Assembly: GCA_963814435.1 (NCBI GenBank)
Contig: CAWFCV010000003.1
Span: 1-64,000, forward strand
DNA length: 64,000 nt
Source: JAEUPI01 sp963814435
Lineage (GTDB): Bacteria; Pseudomonadota; Gammaproteobacteria; Burkholderiales; Burkholderiaceae_C
Direction: 5' to 3'
Shown here: positions 18,099 to 27,424 of the stretch, in pieces
How the letters are laid out: each line of letters starts with the position of its first letter
Numbering within the stretch: the stretch's first letter is position 1
Notes under the pieces: model-generated
Databases searched by the model: none
What the model was told of the DNA's origin: nothing
Seen by the model: the letters and a program-made list of their open reading frames with translations, nothing else
Program-made: the position numbers and the translations under genes

Positions 18099-19331
18099 GC
18101 CTCGACGGTGGCGCCCTTCTTGATCACGACGACGCCGTTCGGCGACATCGGGAAGCGCGCCCGGTCGGCCTCGGGGTCGACGCCGACCCGCGCGCCCGGG
18201 GCGATGCGCACGTTCTTGTCGACGATCGCGTTCCGGACGATCGCGCCGCGGCCGACGTCGACGTCGTGCATCAGCACCGAGCCCTCGACGAGGGCGTGCG
18301 AGTGCACGTGGACGCCGGGCGAGAGGATCGAGCGGCGCACGGTGCCGCCCGAGACGACGACGCCGGCGCAGACCATCGAGTTCATCGCCGCGCCGATGCG
18401 GCCCTCCTCCTCGAAGACGAACTTCGCCGGCGGCAGCTGCTCGGGCCAGGTGAGGATCGGCCAGTCCTGGTTGTAGAGGTTGAACATCGGGTCGACCGAG
18501 ATCAGGTCCATGTGCGCGTCGTAGTAGGCGTCGAGCGTCCCGACGTCGCGCCAGTAGGCGAGGTCGCGCTCGCTCGCGCCGGCGATCTTGCTGTTCGCGA
18601 AGTCCCACACGCACGCCTGGCCGCGCTCGACGAGCTCCGGGATGATGTTGCCGCCGAGGTCGTGCGCCGAGGTCTCGTCGGCGGCGTCGCGCGTGACGGC
18701 GTCGATCAGCACGTCGGCCGAGAAGACGTAGTTGCCCATCGAGGCGAGCACCTCGCCGGGCGAGTCCGCCATCCCGACCGGGTCCTTCGGCTTCTCGCGG
18801 AAGGCCCGGATCGTGCGCGCGTCGGCGTCGGTCTCGATCACGCCGAACTCGCCGCGCGCTCTCGATCGGGACGCGGATGCCCGCGACCGTGATCCCGGCG
18901 CCGAGCGCGATGTGCTGCTCGAGCATCTGGCGCGGATCCATCCGGTAGATGTGGTCGGCGCCGAACACGCAGATGTACCGGGGCCGCTCGTCGTAGATCA
19001 GGTTCAGGTTCTGGTAGATCGCGTCGGCCGAGCCGGCGAACCAGCGCGGCCCGCGGCGCATCTGGGCGGGCACCGGCGTCACGTAGTTGCCGAGCAGCGG
19101 CGACAGGCGCCAGGTCGTCGCGATGTGCCGGCCGAGGCTCTGGCTCTTGTACTGCGTCAGCACGGCGATCTTGAGCTGGCCGGCGTTGACGAGGTTCGAG
19201 AGCGCGAAGTCGATCAGCCGGTAGTTGCCGCCGAACGGGACGGCGGGCTTGGCGCGGTCGGCCGTCAGCGGCGCCAGGCGCTTCCCCTCGCCTCCGGCGA
19301 GCACGATCGCGAAGACCCTCGAGTTGCGCAT
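18095..19331 (-). CDS. glgC: Glucose-1-phosphate adenylyltransferase (one frameshift)
   Basis: About 411 residues. Makes ADP-glucose from glucose-1-phosphate and ATP, the first committed step of glycogen synthesis. The nucleotidyltransferase signature is VLAGGEGKRLAPLTADRAKP, followed by VPFGGNYRLIDFALSNLVNA, FAGSADAIYQNLNLIYDERP and FGADHIYRMD. An indel near 18,857 lies before FGVIETDADARTIRAFREKP. The C-terminal left-handed beta helix (VVSGGTVRRSILSPGVHVHS, GRGAIVRNAIVDKNVRIAPG) is present. It is first in the glgC-glgA pair, which with the alcohol dehydrogenase may form one transcript. Confidence 0.92.
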
Positions 19332-19411
19332 GGCCCAGCGTATTGGTTCCCGCACGCCGTGGCGATCGATCGCTCGTCGCTCGCGGCGCCCGCACCGCGT
19401 GCCCGGCGGTG

Positions 19412-20531
19412 TCAGGCGAGCGCGTCGTACAGGCGGCGCTGGAAGTCCGCGATCAGCTGCTCGCTCTCCCGCATCAGCCGCCCCTGCGGCACGGCGCCCG
19501 AGTCGAGCCCGGCCTGGACCGAGATCACGAGATCGGTGTCCTCCTGACCGACCTGCGCGTCGAAGTCGAGCACCTCCTGCACGATCTCCGGCGGTACGTC
19601 CGCGCCGAACCAGTAGTCGGTCACCTCGATCGTGCGGCCGGTGCCGTCGGGAACCCAGCGCTCGAGCGAGATGTTCTGTGGGCCGGGCGCGATGTTGATC
19701 GTCGTGTTCGGCCAGAGGAAGTGGTACTGCGAGCTGCTTCACGTCGCCCGCGGGGACGTAAGGGGCACGGCCGTTGCCGCTCAGCGCCGAGGCGCGGACG
19801 GGCCCGATCTGGCTCGAGAACGTCGGCGAGATCGTGAGCACGTAGGAGTCCGGGTCGACGTCGATCACCTTGCTGAAGCCGGGGTGGGCCGTCGGGCAGT
19901 GGTAGCACTCGAGGTAGTTCTCGAGCGAGACCTTCCAGTTCGCCTCGATCTGCCAGCTCGTGGTGCGAGTGGAACTTCAGCGCCGCCAGGTCGAGCCCGC
20001 TGCGAGGCGACGATCGCGGCAGGTCGCCGAGCGTCTCTGCGAGCGGTGCGGCCTCGGCGTCCGGGTTGACGAAGAGGAAGGGCCCCCACGTGTCGACCGA
20101 GACCGGGAGCAGCGAGAAGTCGGCCCGGTCGAATCCGGCCTCGCGCTCCGAGCGCGGCGCGCGGCGCAGCGACCCGTCGAGCTCGTACGTCCACGCGTGG
20201 TAGGCGCACTGGAGCGTCTCGCGGCAGCCGTTGCCCTGCGCGACCGTGTAGGCGCGGTGCCGGCAGACGTTGACGAAGCCCGCAGGACGCCCTCGCGGTC
20301 GCGGGTGACGACGACCGGGATGTGCCCGGCCTGGGTCGCCATGAACGAGCCCGGCTCGGCCACGTGCTCGGCGGGGCCGGCGTACTGCCACGACCGCGCG
20401 AAGATGCGCTCGCGCTCGCGCGCCGCGACGGTCGCGTCGGAGTACCACGATGCAGGCAGCGTCCAGCCGTCCTCGAGCGGGTGCTCGAGCGGCGGCACGG
20501 AGGTGGTGTCGGCGTCTGCGTGAATCGTCAT
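19412..20531 (-). CDS. Rieske aromatic-ring-hydroxylating oxygenase, alpha subunit (several frameshifts)
   Basis: About 370 residues over at least four indels. The Rieske [2Fe-2S] ligands are present as CRH and CAYH, 17 residues apart (VCRHRAYTVAQGNG, LQCAYHAWTYELDGSL). The catalytic domain has the mononuclear iron region LENYLECYHCPTAHPGFSKV. The family includes ring hydroxylases and betaine/carnitine demethylases; the single-component look and the ABC polyamine-type transporter nearby fit an amine or betaine substrate, but this is inference. ATG at 20531, directly beside the TetR-type operator, so it is probably repressed by the divergent regulator. Confidence 0.85.
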
Positions 20532-20534
20532 CTT

Positions 20535-20552
20535 TGACTGTCCGGTCAGTCA
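20535..20552. promoter_or_regulatory. TetR-type operator
   Basis: TGACTG (20535-20540) and CAGTCA (20547-20552) around TCCGGT form an 18-bp near-perfect palindrome, the common TGAC-TGnnnnnnCA-GTCA pattern of actinobacterial TetR sites. It lies in the 58-bp gap between the Rieske gene and the divergent TetR gene, four bases from the Rieske start codon. Confidence 0.75.
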
Positions 20553-20589
20553 GGGTACCCGGCCCGCCGGAATCGGTCAAGATACGGGG

Positions 20590-21191
20590 GTGACGACGAC
20601 GGCCATCCCGCCCACGAACGAGCGCACGACCGGCATCCTCGAGGCAGCCTGCCGCGTGATCGTCCGCGAGGGCGCCCACGGGCTGCGGATGGCGGGCGTC
20701 GCCGACGAGGCGGGCGTCTCGAAGGCGCTCGTCCACTACTACTTCGCGACGCGGCTCGAGCTGCTGCGCAGCGCCTTCGCCTTCTCCGTCGAGCGCTGGC
20801 ACGCGGCGGTCGACGCCGAGCTCGTCGACGTCGAGACCGGGCCGCGCGAAGGTCGAGCGGATGCTGCTCGTCAGCGTCGAGCCCGACCTGCCCTTCAGCG
20901 AGCAGCGCGTCCTCGGGAACGAGGTGTGGGCAGCCTCCGCTCGGACGACGAGCTGCGCCCGCTCGTCGAGCGCTCCTACCGGGCGTGGATCGCGCGGCTC
21001 GTCGGGCTGATCGAAGAGGGCTTGCGCAGACGGGTCGATCCCCGCCTCGGTCGATGCGACCTCGGCCGGCTGGCGGCTCGCGGCCGTGGCGGACGGCCTC
21101 GACTCCCTCCTCTACCTCGACCTCGCTCGACCGCGAGCAGGTGGGCGAGCTACTCGCGAGCGCGATCGTCCGGGAGCTCGGAGCCCTCTGA
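20590..21191 (+). CDS. TetR family transcriptional regulator (several frameshifts)
   Basis: About 200 residues from a GTG at 20590. The TetR helix-turn-helix is clear: ILEAACRVIVREGAHGLRMA, GVADEAGVSKALVHYYFATR. Indels near 20,847, 20,945, 21,030 and 21,117 break the ligand-binding part, which reads in pieces (VERMLLVSVEPDLPFSEQRV, SYRAWIARLVGLIEEGL, AVADGLDSLLYLDL, DREQVGELLASAIVRELGAL). YfiR/BetI-like proteins of this length regulate choline, betaine or polyamine genes; the divergent Rieske gene and the convergent ABC transporter are likely targets. Confidence 0.8.
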
Positions 21192-22268
21192 CGCCCCGGG
21201 TGCGGGTGCCAGCACGCGCAGGGCATCCGCCGGTAGGTGCAGCGTCACGGGCGTGCCCTCCTCGTAGGCGAATACCGCCCCGTCGTTTCGGATCGTCGCC
21301 TTGAGGAGGCCGCCGCCGACGAGGCGAACGTGCAGCTCGTGGGCGGAGCCGACGTACACTGCCCGCTCGACCATGCCCGGTAGCCGGTTCTCGCCGGGTG
21401 CCCCCTGCGCCTCGACGAGCACGCGCTCCGGGCGGATCATCGCCTTCACGGCCCCGCGGGCGTCGGTCGCGCCCACAGCACCACGCAGGGTGCGCTCGCC
21501 AATTCGCAGCGCACAGGCATCGCCGTCGGGCGAGGAGTGGGCGTCGATCAGGTTCGAGACGCCGAGGAAGTCGGCCACGAACAGCGTCGCGGGCTCCTCG
21601 TAGATCTCACGTGGAGTCCCTGCCTGCTCGACCCGGCCGCCGCTCATGACGGCGACGCGGTCGCTCATCGTCAGCGCCTCTTCCTGGTCGTGCGTGACAA
21701 AGACGAACGTGATGCCGAGCTCGGCCTGTAGCGGCTTCAGCTCGACCTGCATGTCCTTGCGCAGGCGCGCGTCGAGAGCGCCGAGCGGCTCGTCGAGGAG
21801 CAGCACCTGCGGCGTCAGGACGAGCGCGCGCGCCAGCGCCACCCGCTGCTGCTGCCCGCCGGAGAGCTGGCTCGGCTTGCGCTTCGCGTAGTCGCCGAGC
21901 TGGACGAGAGCCAGCGCCTCGGCCACGCGCGCCTGATGCTCCGCCTTCGTCAGCCGCTTGTACTTGAGGCCGAAGCCGACGTTGCTCGCGACGTCGAGAT
22001 GCGGGAACAGCGCGTAGCTCTGGAACACCGTGTTCACGTTCCGCTTGTGGGGCGGCACCTGCGCCACGTCGACGTCGTCGAGCACGATCCGGCCGCTGGT
22101 CGGCCGCTCGAACCCCGCGATCATGCGCAGCGTCGTCGTCTTGCCGCACCCGGACGGGCCGACCATGGTGAAGAACTCGCCGCCCGGCATCCGCACGTCG
22201 ATTCCGTCGACGGCGACGACCTCGCCGAACCGTTTCGTCAACTCCTCGAGATGGATCTCTCCCTGCAT
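21150..22268 (-). CDS. ABC transporter ATP-binding subunit, spermidine/putrescine type
   Basis: 372 residues, intact. Walker A VGPSGCGKTTTLRMIAG, Q-loop FQSYALFPHLDVASNVGFGL, signature LSGGQQQRVALARALV, Walker B VLLLDEPLGALDARLRKDMQ, and a TOBE-type C-terminal domain (AMIRPERVLVEAQ, VYVGSAHELHVRLVGGG). This is the CysA/PotA/FbpC import class; the linked permease is PotC-like, so polyamines or related cations are the likely cargo. The gene ends 42 bp inside the convergent TetR gene. Confidence 0.9.
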   Translation of the reverse strand: MQGEIHLEELTKRFGEVVAVDGIDVRMPGGEFFTMVGPSGCGKTTTLRMIAGFERPTSGRIVLDDVDVAQVPPHKRNVNTVFQSYALFPHLDVASNVGFGLKYKRLTKAEHQARVAEALALVQLGDYAKRKPSQLSGGQQQRVALARALVLTPQVLLLDEPLGALDARLRKDMQVELKPLQAELGITFVFVTHDQEEALTMSDRVAVMSGGRVEQAGTPREIYEEPATLFVADFLGVSNLIDAHSSPDGDACALRIGERTLRGAVGATDARGAVKAMIRPERVLVEAQGAPGENRLPGMVERAVYVGSAHELHVRLVGGGLLKATIRNDGAVFAYEEGTPVTLHLPADALRVLAPAPGASEGSELPDDRARE

Positions 22269-22275
22269 CGGGTCT

Positions 22276-22530
22276 CTATACCTCCACGCCGGCCATGGCG
22301 GCGGCATCGTCGCTCGTTGCGAACCGTCGGTAGACGAGATACGCGAGCCCGAGCGTGGCGAGCGTGATCAGCAGAGCGATCGTGGCGAGCGCGTTCAGGG
22401 CGGGCGTCGGCGCCGCGCGCGCCGACGAGTAGAGGAGATCGACACCGTCGTCGTGCTCGCATCGCCGGAGAGGTACTGCGTGACGACGAAGTCGTCGAGC
22501 GAGATCGCGAACACGACGGCTGCGCTCGCG
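22276..22530 (-). pseudogene. 3' fragment of a PotC-like ABC permease
   Basis: Only the last 85 or so residues of a permease of about 270. AVVFAISLDDFVVTQYLSGD is the conserved cytoplasmic-loop region of PotC/YdcV permeases, and the tail is ALNALATIALLITLATLGLA followed by YLVYRRFATSDDAA. One base is missing near 22,430. The gene stops abruptly at 22,521-22,541, where the upstream part should lie, and doxX sequence begins. It ends 7 bp before the ATPase gene, as in a normal transporter operon. Confidence 0.85.
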
Positions 22531-22541
22531 CGCCGAGCAGC
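22521..22541. other. Chimeric junction between two genomes
   Basis: Left of this point the minus strand reads the end of an actinobacterial PotC-like permease; right of it, the start of a proteobacterial doxX gene. Both are cut mid-domain and share the GC-rich stretch GCTCGCGCGCCGAGCAG where the join falls. Gene content differs sharply on the two sides. Confidence 0.85.
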
Positions 22542-22636
22542 TTGGAGGTGCCGTGCTGCACGAACAGGTAGGCCGTGACGATGCGCAGCAAGGCCAGCGC
22601 GCGCGGATTCCAGGTGGAAACGAAACTCGGATTCAT
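22531..22636 (-). pseudogene. doxX: 5' fragment of a DoxX family gene
   Basis: The first 33 or so codons of a DoxX-type membrane protein: MNPSFVSTWNPRALALLRIV, then TAYLFVQHGTSKLLG, which is the first transmembrane helix and conserved HGxxKL turn. The ATG at 22636 follows AAGGAG. The remaining three helices (about 100 residues) are missing because the sequence changes to permease at the junction. Confidence 0.8.
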
Positions 22637-22886
22637 GGGCATTCTCCTTGTCGAATCGTGTCCCCGCAGGGGTGCAACGCAGCGTGTTCCGGCTTGGTTT
22701 CTGATGCGACGGGTGTGTCGGCGGACGGGCAGGGGACTATGCCGCATCGCGGGAGCAGGCCCAAGCCCTGCCGATCCCCATGCCGGCCGTCGGGCCAGGG
22801 CTTGCGGCGCGGCGACTTGAATTCGCCCACAATGGTGCCATCTCGGGTCGGATCGTCCGACTACCGTTCACACGCGAGGAAGTGCC

Positions 22887-23817
22887 ATGTTGAAGATCTG
22901 GTCGATGTTGGCGTTGCTGGTGGGCCTCGGGCTCGTCGTGGCGCCGTCGGTGTCCGAGGCCAAGCGCCTGGGCGGCGGCAAGTCCGTCGGCATGCAGCGC
23001 GCCACGCCCGACAAGCCGGCCCAGTCGACACCGGCGACGCCCGCCGCCACACCCAATAACGCGGCCGCCACACCGGCCAATGCCGCGGCACCGAACCCCG
23101 CCGCCGCGGCAGCGGCACCGAAGCGCTCGTGGATGGGCCCGCTGGCCGGCCTGGCCGCGGGGTTGGGCTTGGCCGCACTGTTCAGTCACTTCGGGCTGGG
23201 CGAGGGCTTCGCCAACTTCATGATGCTGGCGCTGCTGGCGGTGGTGGCCATCGTCGCGGTGCGCTGGCTGCTGCGCCGCTTTGCCGGTGGCGGTGCGCCG
23301 AGCATGCCGTTCGCGATGGCCGGCGGCGCGGCCGCCGGCGGTTCGTTCGGGTGCCGGTGCGGGCGCCACGCGCTCGCTGCCGATGCCGGGCACGGCCGCC
23401 CTGGCCCCGCCGGCGGACGCGGTGGCTGGCGCGGCCCGGCGCTGCCGGCCGACTTCGACACCGCCGCGTTCGAGCGCATCGCGAAGATGATCTTCATCCG
23501 CCTGCAGGCGGCGCACGACAGCGGCGACCTGAACGACCTGCGTGCGTTCACGACGCCGGAGATGTTCGCCGAGGTGCGCCTCGAGCTGCAGGAGCGCGGC
23601 GCCTCGACGCAGAAGACCGACGTGGTCACCGTCGATGCGCAGCTGATCGACTTCGCGCAGGAGACCGACCGCCAGGTGGTCAGCGTGCGCTTCTCGGGCC
23701 TGATGCGCGAAGACGTCGGTGCCGAGGCCGGCGCCGTTCGACGAGGTGTGGCACCTGGTGAAGCCGCTGGACGACAGCCGCAACTGGGCGATCGCCGGCA
23801 TCCAGCAGCGCCAGTGA
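22887..23817 (+). CDS. Tim44-like domain membrane protein (frameshifted)
   Basis: About 310 residues. A signal/anchor (MLKIWSMLALLVGLGLVVAP) is followed by a Pro/Ala-rich linker, two hydrophobic helices (GPLAGLAAGLGLAALFSHFG, FANFMMLALLAVVAIVAVRW) and a C-terminal Tim44-like domain (IAKMIFIRLQAAHDSGDLND, LRAFTTPEMFAEVRLELQER). A pair of compensating indels probably lies at 23,350-23,440, and one near 23,735, after which FDEVWHLVKPLDDSRNWAIA completes the domain. Betaproteobacterial proteins of this class sit in the inner membrane and have no settled function. GAGGAAG precedes the ATG. Confidence 0.85.
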
Positions 23818-23823
23818 TCGGGT

Positions 23824-23856
23824 GGCCCCGCGATGCGGGGCCTGACACTCTCTTCT
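23824..23856 (+). terminator. Rho-independent terminator after the Tim44-like gene
   Basis: A perfect 8-bp GC stem GGCCCCGC / GCGGGGCC with a GAT loop (23824-23842), starting 7 bp after the stop codon and followed by a T-rich run (CACTCTCTTCT). Confidence 0.6.
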
Positions 23857-24002
23857 AGGTCATTGACGGGGTCCCGACCCAGTCAGAGATTGGCCATCGC
23901 AAGCGCTGTGAACGCGCGTGGGTGGGGCACCGGGGCGCGCGAGCATCGGTCCTGCTGGGAGTCTGGGTTGAACTCGGGCGCCATCCGGGCCAGACTCCCG
24001 GC

Positions 24003-27000
24003 ATGGCCGACACGCAGCACCTCGAGGCCGCGATCGCCGCACTCCAAGCCCAGCGCGGCGAGCTCGACGACGCGGTGATCGACGCCGCAACGGCGGCGCT
24101 GCGCGCGCAGCTCGCCGGCCCGCGCCCCGGCGACGCGGACAGTTCCGGCGCTCCCGCCCAGCAGTTGCGTCAGGTCAGCGTGCTGTTCATGGACGTCGTA
24201 GGCTCCACCCCGCTGAGCGGCCGCCTGGACCCGGAGGACATCCACAGCGTGCTCGACGGCCTGCTCGCGCGTGCCACCGCGCTCGTGCAGGAGCACGGTG
24301 GAAAAGTCCTGCAGTACGCCGGCGACAGCCTGCTCGCCGTGTTCGGCGCGGACCGAGCCGCCGAGGACGACGCCGAGCGCGCCGTGCGTGCCGGTCTGGC
24401 GCTGCTTGCCGAAGGCCGCCGTAGCGCCGAACGCGTCGTGCAGCAGTTCGGCCCTTCTGACCTGAACCTGCGCGTGGGCGTGCACACCGGCCGCGTGCTG
24501 CTCGGCGGTGGCGTCGACGCGGACGGCAGCATCCGCGGTGCGGCCGTGCACGTCGCCGCGCGCATGGAGCAGAGCGCGCCCGCCGGCGAGCTGCGCATCA
24601 GCCACGAGACCTACTCGCTCGTGCGCGGCAGGTTCGACGTTGAGGTTCAGGCACCGCTGGCGCTCAAGGGCGTGGCGCAAGCGCAGACGACGTACCTGGT
24701 GCAGCGCGCCCGGCCGTTGGCGTTTCACACGCGCACGCGCGGCATCGAGGGCCTGCCTACGTGCATGGTCGGGCGCGACGCTGATCTGAGCGCTCTGAAA
24801 GCCGAGTTCGAATGCGTGCGCCGCAGCGGCTCGGCGCGCGCGGTGACGGTCATCGGCGAGGCCGGGCTCGGCAAGACCCGCTTGCTGCATGAGTTCGACC
24901 ACTGGGCCGCCCTGCAGCCGGATGTGGGCGCTGTGTTTCGCTGCCGTGCGCACGCGCAGGGACAGGCGCAAGCCTACGCGCTGCTGCGCAGCTTGCTGCT
25001 GGCGCAGTTTTCGAGCGACCACGGCGCCGACCCCGCACTCGCGCGGCGCGCGTTCGAGCTCGGCGTCACCGCGCTGTTCGACGCCGACGTCGGCGCCGAG
25101 CTCGCGCAGGGCCACGCGCACGTGCTGGGCCATCTGATCGGGCTGGACTTCCGCGCCAGCCCGCATGTGGCCGGCATCGTGGAGGACCGGGCGCAGCTGC
25201 GGGCGCGTGCTTTTCATGTTGCCGCGCAACTCGTGCGGCGCTCCGCTGCGGGCGGCCCGGTGCTGCTTCTACTCGACGACCTGCATTGGGCCGACGACGC
25301 GTCGCTGGCCTGGCTCGACGAACTCGTCAGCTCATGCCGCGACGTGCCGTTGGCGCTCGTCGCGGCAGCGCGCCCGGCGCTACTCGAGCGGCGGCCGGGT
25401 TGGCTGGCCGAAGCGCCGGCGCACACCCGGCTTGCGCTTGCACCGCTCGATGGTGCAGGCAGCGTGGAACTCGCCGACGCGCTGCTGCAACGCCTGCACG
25501 ACGCGCCGCAATCACTGCGCAAGCTGCTCATCGACGGCGCCGCGGGCAACCCGTTCTACATGGAAGAGCTGCTCGAGATGCTGATCGACGAAGGCGCGAT
25601 CGACGCCTTCGGCGATGTTTGGCGACTCCAGACGCAGCAGTTGCAGGCACTGCACATCCCCGCCACCTTGACCGGCGTGCTGCAGGCGCGCCTGGACAGC
25701 CTGAGCGCGCCGGCCAAACGCGCGCTGCAGTCGGCGGCGCTCGTCGGCCCGGTGTTCTGGAGCGAGGCCTTGGCGGCCATCGAGGCGCGCGCACTCGAAG
25801 CCTTGCCGACGCTGCTGGCACGCGACCTGATCTTCGAGCAGGCCCGGAGCGCGATCGACGGGTCCCGACAGTTCGCCTTCAAACACCACCTGCTGCACCA
25901 GGTGACCTACGACACCGTTCTCAAGCGCACCCGCCGTGAAGGCCACGCCAGCGTCGCCGCCTGGCTCGCCGGCCGGGATGCCGAGCGCGCCGGTCCGCAC
26001 CTGGCCGCGATTGCCGACCACTTCGAGAAGGGCGGCGACGCGCTCAATGCCTGCGAGTACTACACGCGCGCCGCGGAATTCGCGGCGACGCGCTTCGCCC
26101 ACGAAGCCGTGTTCGGCGCGGCGCAGCGCGCCTTGGCGTTGGCGGAAGGCGATGCCTTGGAGCTGAGATGGCGCGTGCACACGCTGCTCGAGCGCGAGCA
26201 CGACCTGCGCGGCGAGCGCGACGCGCAAGCCGAGGCGATTCGCACGCTCGGCGGCCTTGCCGAAGCCTTGGCGGACGACGCGCGCCGTGCCGAGGTGGCG
26301 TGGCGCCAGGCGGACCTGGCGTTTCGCACGGCCGAGTATCGAGCGGCGCAGGCCAACGCGAACACGGCGCTGGCACTCGCGCGGCGCGCCGGCGCGCAGG
26401 GGCTCGTGCTGCGCGCCCGGCACATGCAGGCGATTGCCCTGTACTGCCTGGGTGAGCTCGAGCCCGCACGGGCGATCGCGCAAGAGGGTCTGGACGCCGC
26501 GCGCGTGCTGGGCGAGCGCAGGCTCGAGTCGCGCTTCGTGAATGCGCTGGGTGTCATCGCCGGACGCAGCGAAGACCTGCTCGCCGCGTACCGCTACGAC
26601 GTGCAGACGCTGCAGCTCTGCCGCGAGCTCGGCAACCGTCGCGACGAGGCGGTCTGCCTGGCCAACCTCGGCAACGCCATGCTCGGTTTCGGCGACTTCG
26701 AACAGGCGCGCAACCACCTCGAACAAGGCCTGCACCTGGCGCGCGCGGTCGGCGCGCGCTTTGTCGAGCCCCACATCCTGCGCCACCTGGCGATGCGGGC
26801 GTTGCAGTGCGGCGAGGCGGCAAATGCCCGCGAACTCGCGCGGCAGGCGCTGGCGCTGTCGCTGCAGACAAAGGACAAGAGCAATGAATCGGTCAGTGCC
26901 CTGGACCTCGCGCAAGCCGAACAGGCATTGGGCGATCTGCAGGCCGCCGAGGTGTCGTTCCGGCACGCGCATGCGCTGTGCACCGCGCTCGAGCACCCGC

Positions 27001-27341
27001 TCCTGCTGGACGCAACCGCCGGTCTGGCGCGCTTGGCGTTGGAGCGCGGTGACGCCGAGCAAGCCATGGCACACGCCGAAGTGCTGCTCGAGCACTTCGC
27101 CAAGCATCGAGGCTTCGACGGCACCGAATCGCCGCAGCGCATCCACAACGAATGCTTTGTCGTGTTGCACCGGCTCGCCGACCCGCGCGCCGGCACGGTG
27201 TTGCACGATGCCTATCGGGAACTGCAGGCGCAAGCCGCGCTCATCGTCGACGCGCGCCTGCGAGAATGCTTTCTGACGAACATTCCTGTGAACCGCGACA
27301 TCGCACGGGCGTGGCACGCGCGCCACGCCGCCGCGACCTGA
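24003..27341 (+). CDS. Class III adenylate cyclase - AAA ATPase - TPR protein
   Basis: 1,112 residues, intact. Residues about 55-190 are a class III nucleotidyl cyclase: VSVLFMDVVGSTPLSG with metal Asp64, and GGKVLQYAGDSLLAVFG with Asp108, the canonical 44-residue spacing. Residues about 260-640 are an ATPase of the AAA_16/NACHT-like group (Walker A GEAGLGKT at 285-292, Walker B VLLLLDDLHW). The remainder is an array of TPR-like helices (DEAVCLANLGNAMLGFGDFE). Such proteins are signal-integrating cyclases; here the cyclase has both metal ligands and should be active. The start at 24003 avoids an upstream extension of random residues. Confidence 0.88.
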   Translation: MADTQHLEAAIAALQAQRGELDDAVIDAATAALRAQLAGPRPGDADSSGAPAQQLRQVSVLFMDVVGSTPLSGRLDPEDIHSVLDGLLARATALVQEHGGKVLQYAGDSLLAVFGADRAAEDDAERAVRAGLALLAEGRRSAERVVQQFGPSDLNLRVGVHTGRVLLGGGVDADGSIRGAAVHVAARMEQSAPAGELRISHETYSLVRGRFDVEVQAPLALKGVAQAQTTYLVQRARPLAFHTRTRGIEGLPTCMVGRDADLSALKAEFECVRRSGSARAVTVIGEAGLGKTRLLHEFDHWAALQPDVGAVFRCRAHAQGQAQAYALLRSLLLAQFSSDHGADPALARRAFELGVTALFDADVGAELAQGHAHVLGHLIGLDFRASPHVAGIVEDRAQLRARAFHVAAQLVRRSAAGGPVLLLLDDLHWADDASLAWLDELVSSCRDVPLALVAAARPALLERRPGWLAEAPAHTRLALAPLDGAGSVELADALLQRLHDAPQSLRKLLIDGAAGNPFYMEELLEMLIDEGAIDAFGDVWRLQTQQLQALHIPATLTGVLQARLDSLSAPAKRALQSAALVGPVFWSEALAAIEARALEALPTLLARDLIFEQARSAIDGSRQFAFKHHLLHQVTYDTVLKRTRREGHASVAAWLAGRDAERAGPHLAAIADHFEKGGDALNACEYYTRAAEFAATRFAHEAVFGAAQRALALAEGDALELRWRVHTLLEREHDLRGERDAQAEAIRTLGGLAEALADDARRAEVAWRQADLAFRTAEYRAAQANANTALALARRAGAQGLVLRARHMQAIALYCLGELEPARAIAQEGLDAARVLGERRLESRFVNALGVIAGRSEDLLAAYRYDVQTLQLCRELGNRRDEAVCLANLGNAMLGFGDFEQARNHLEQGLHLARAVGARFVEPHILRHLAMRALQCGEAANARELARQALALSLQTKDKSNESVSALDLAQAEQALGDLQAAEVSFRHAHALCTALEHPLLLDATAGLARLALERGDAEQAMAHAEVLLEHFAKHRGFDGTESPQRIHNECFVVLHRLADPRAGTVLHDAYRELQAQAALIVDARLRECFLTNIPVNRDIARAWHARHAAAT

Positions 27342-27399
27342 TCTCGAACGTTCGACTTCGATTTGGTTGCCGGTCCTCGGGGCGCGCGCGAGCCCACGC

Positions 27400-27423
27400 G
27401 AAACCTCGCCACTTCGGGGTTTC
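27400..27423. terminator. Bidirectional terminator hairpin
   Basis: GAAACC(T)CG and CG(G)GGTTTC form a stem of about eight pairs around CCACTT, between the convergent cyclase and methyltransferase genes. It touches the methyltransferase stop codon, so it could serve both sides. Confidence 0.4.
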
Positions 27424-27424
27424 C

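Noticed and set aside
15720..19868. A 1,382-codon minus-strand open frame
   Set aside because: It runs through the dehydrogenase, glgA, glgC and part of the Rieske gene only because indels and high GC keep one frame open. Each gene has its own start and family boundaries.
22276..22636. A genuine permease-DoxX fusion or recent gene transfer
   Set aside because: The frames of the two parts differ, both domains are truncated, and no mobile element borders the join. A chimera explains all of this.
23922..24002. An upstream start for the cyclase gene
   Set aside because: The extra 27 residues are random in look and lack a ribosome site; the ATG at 24003 fits the family start better.
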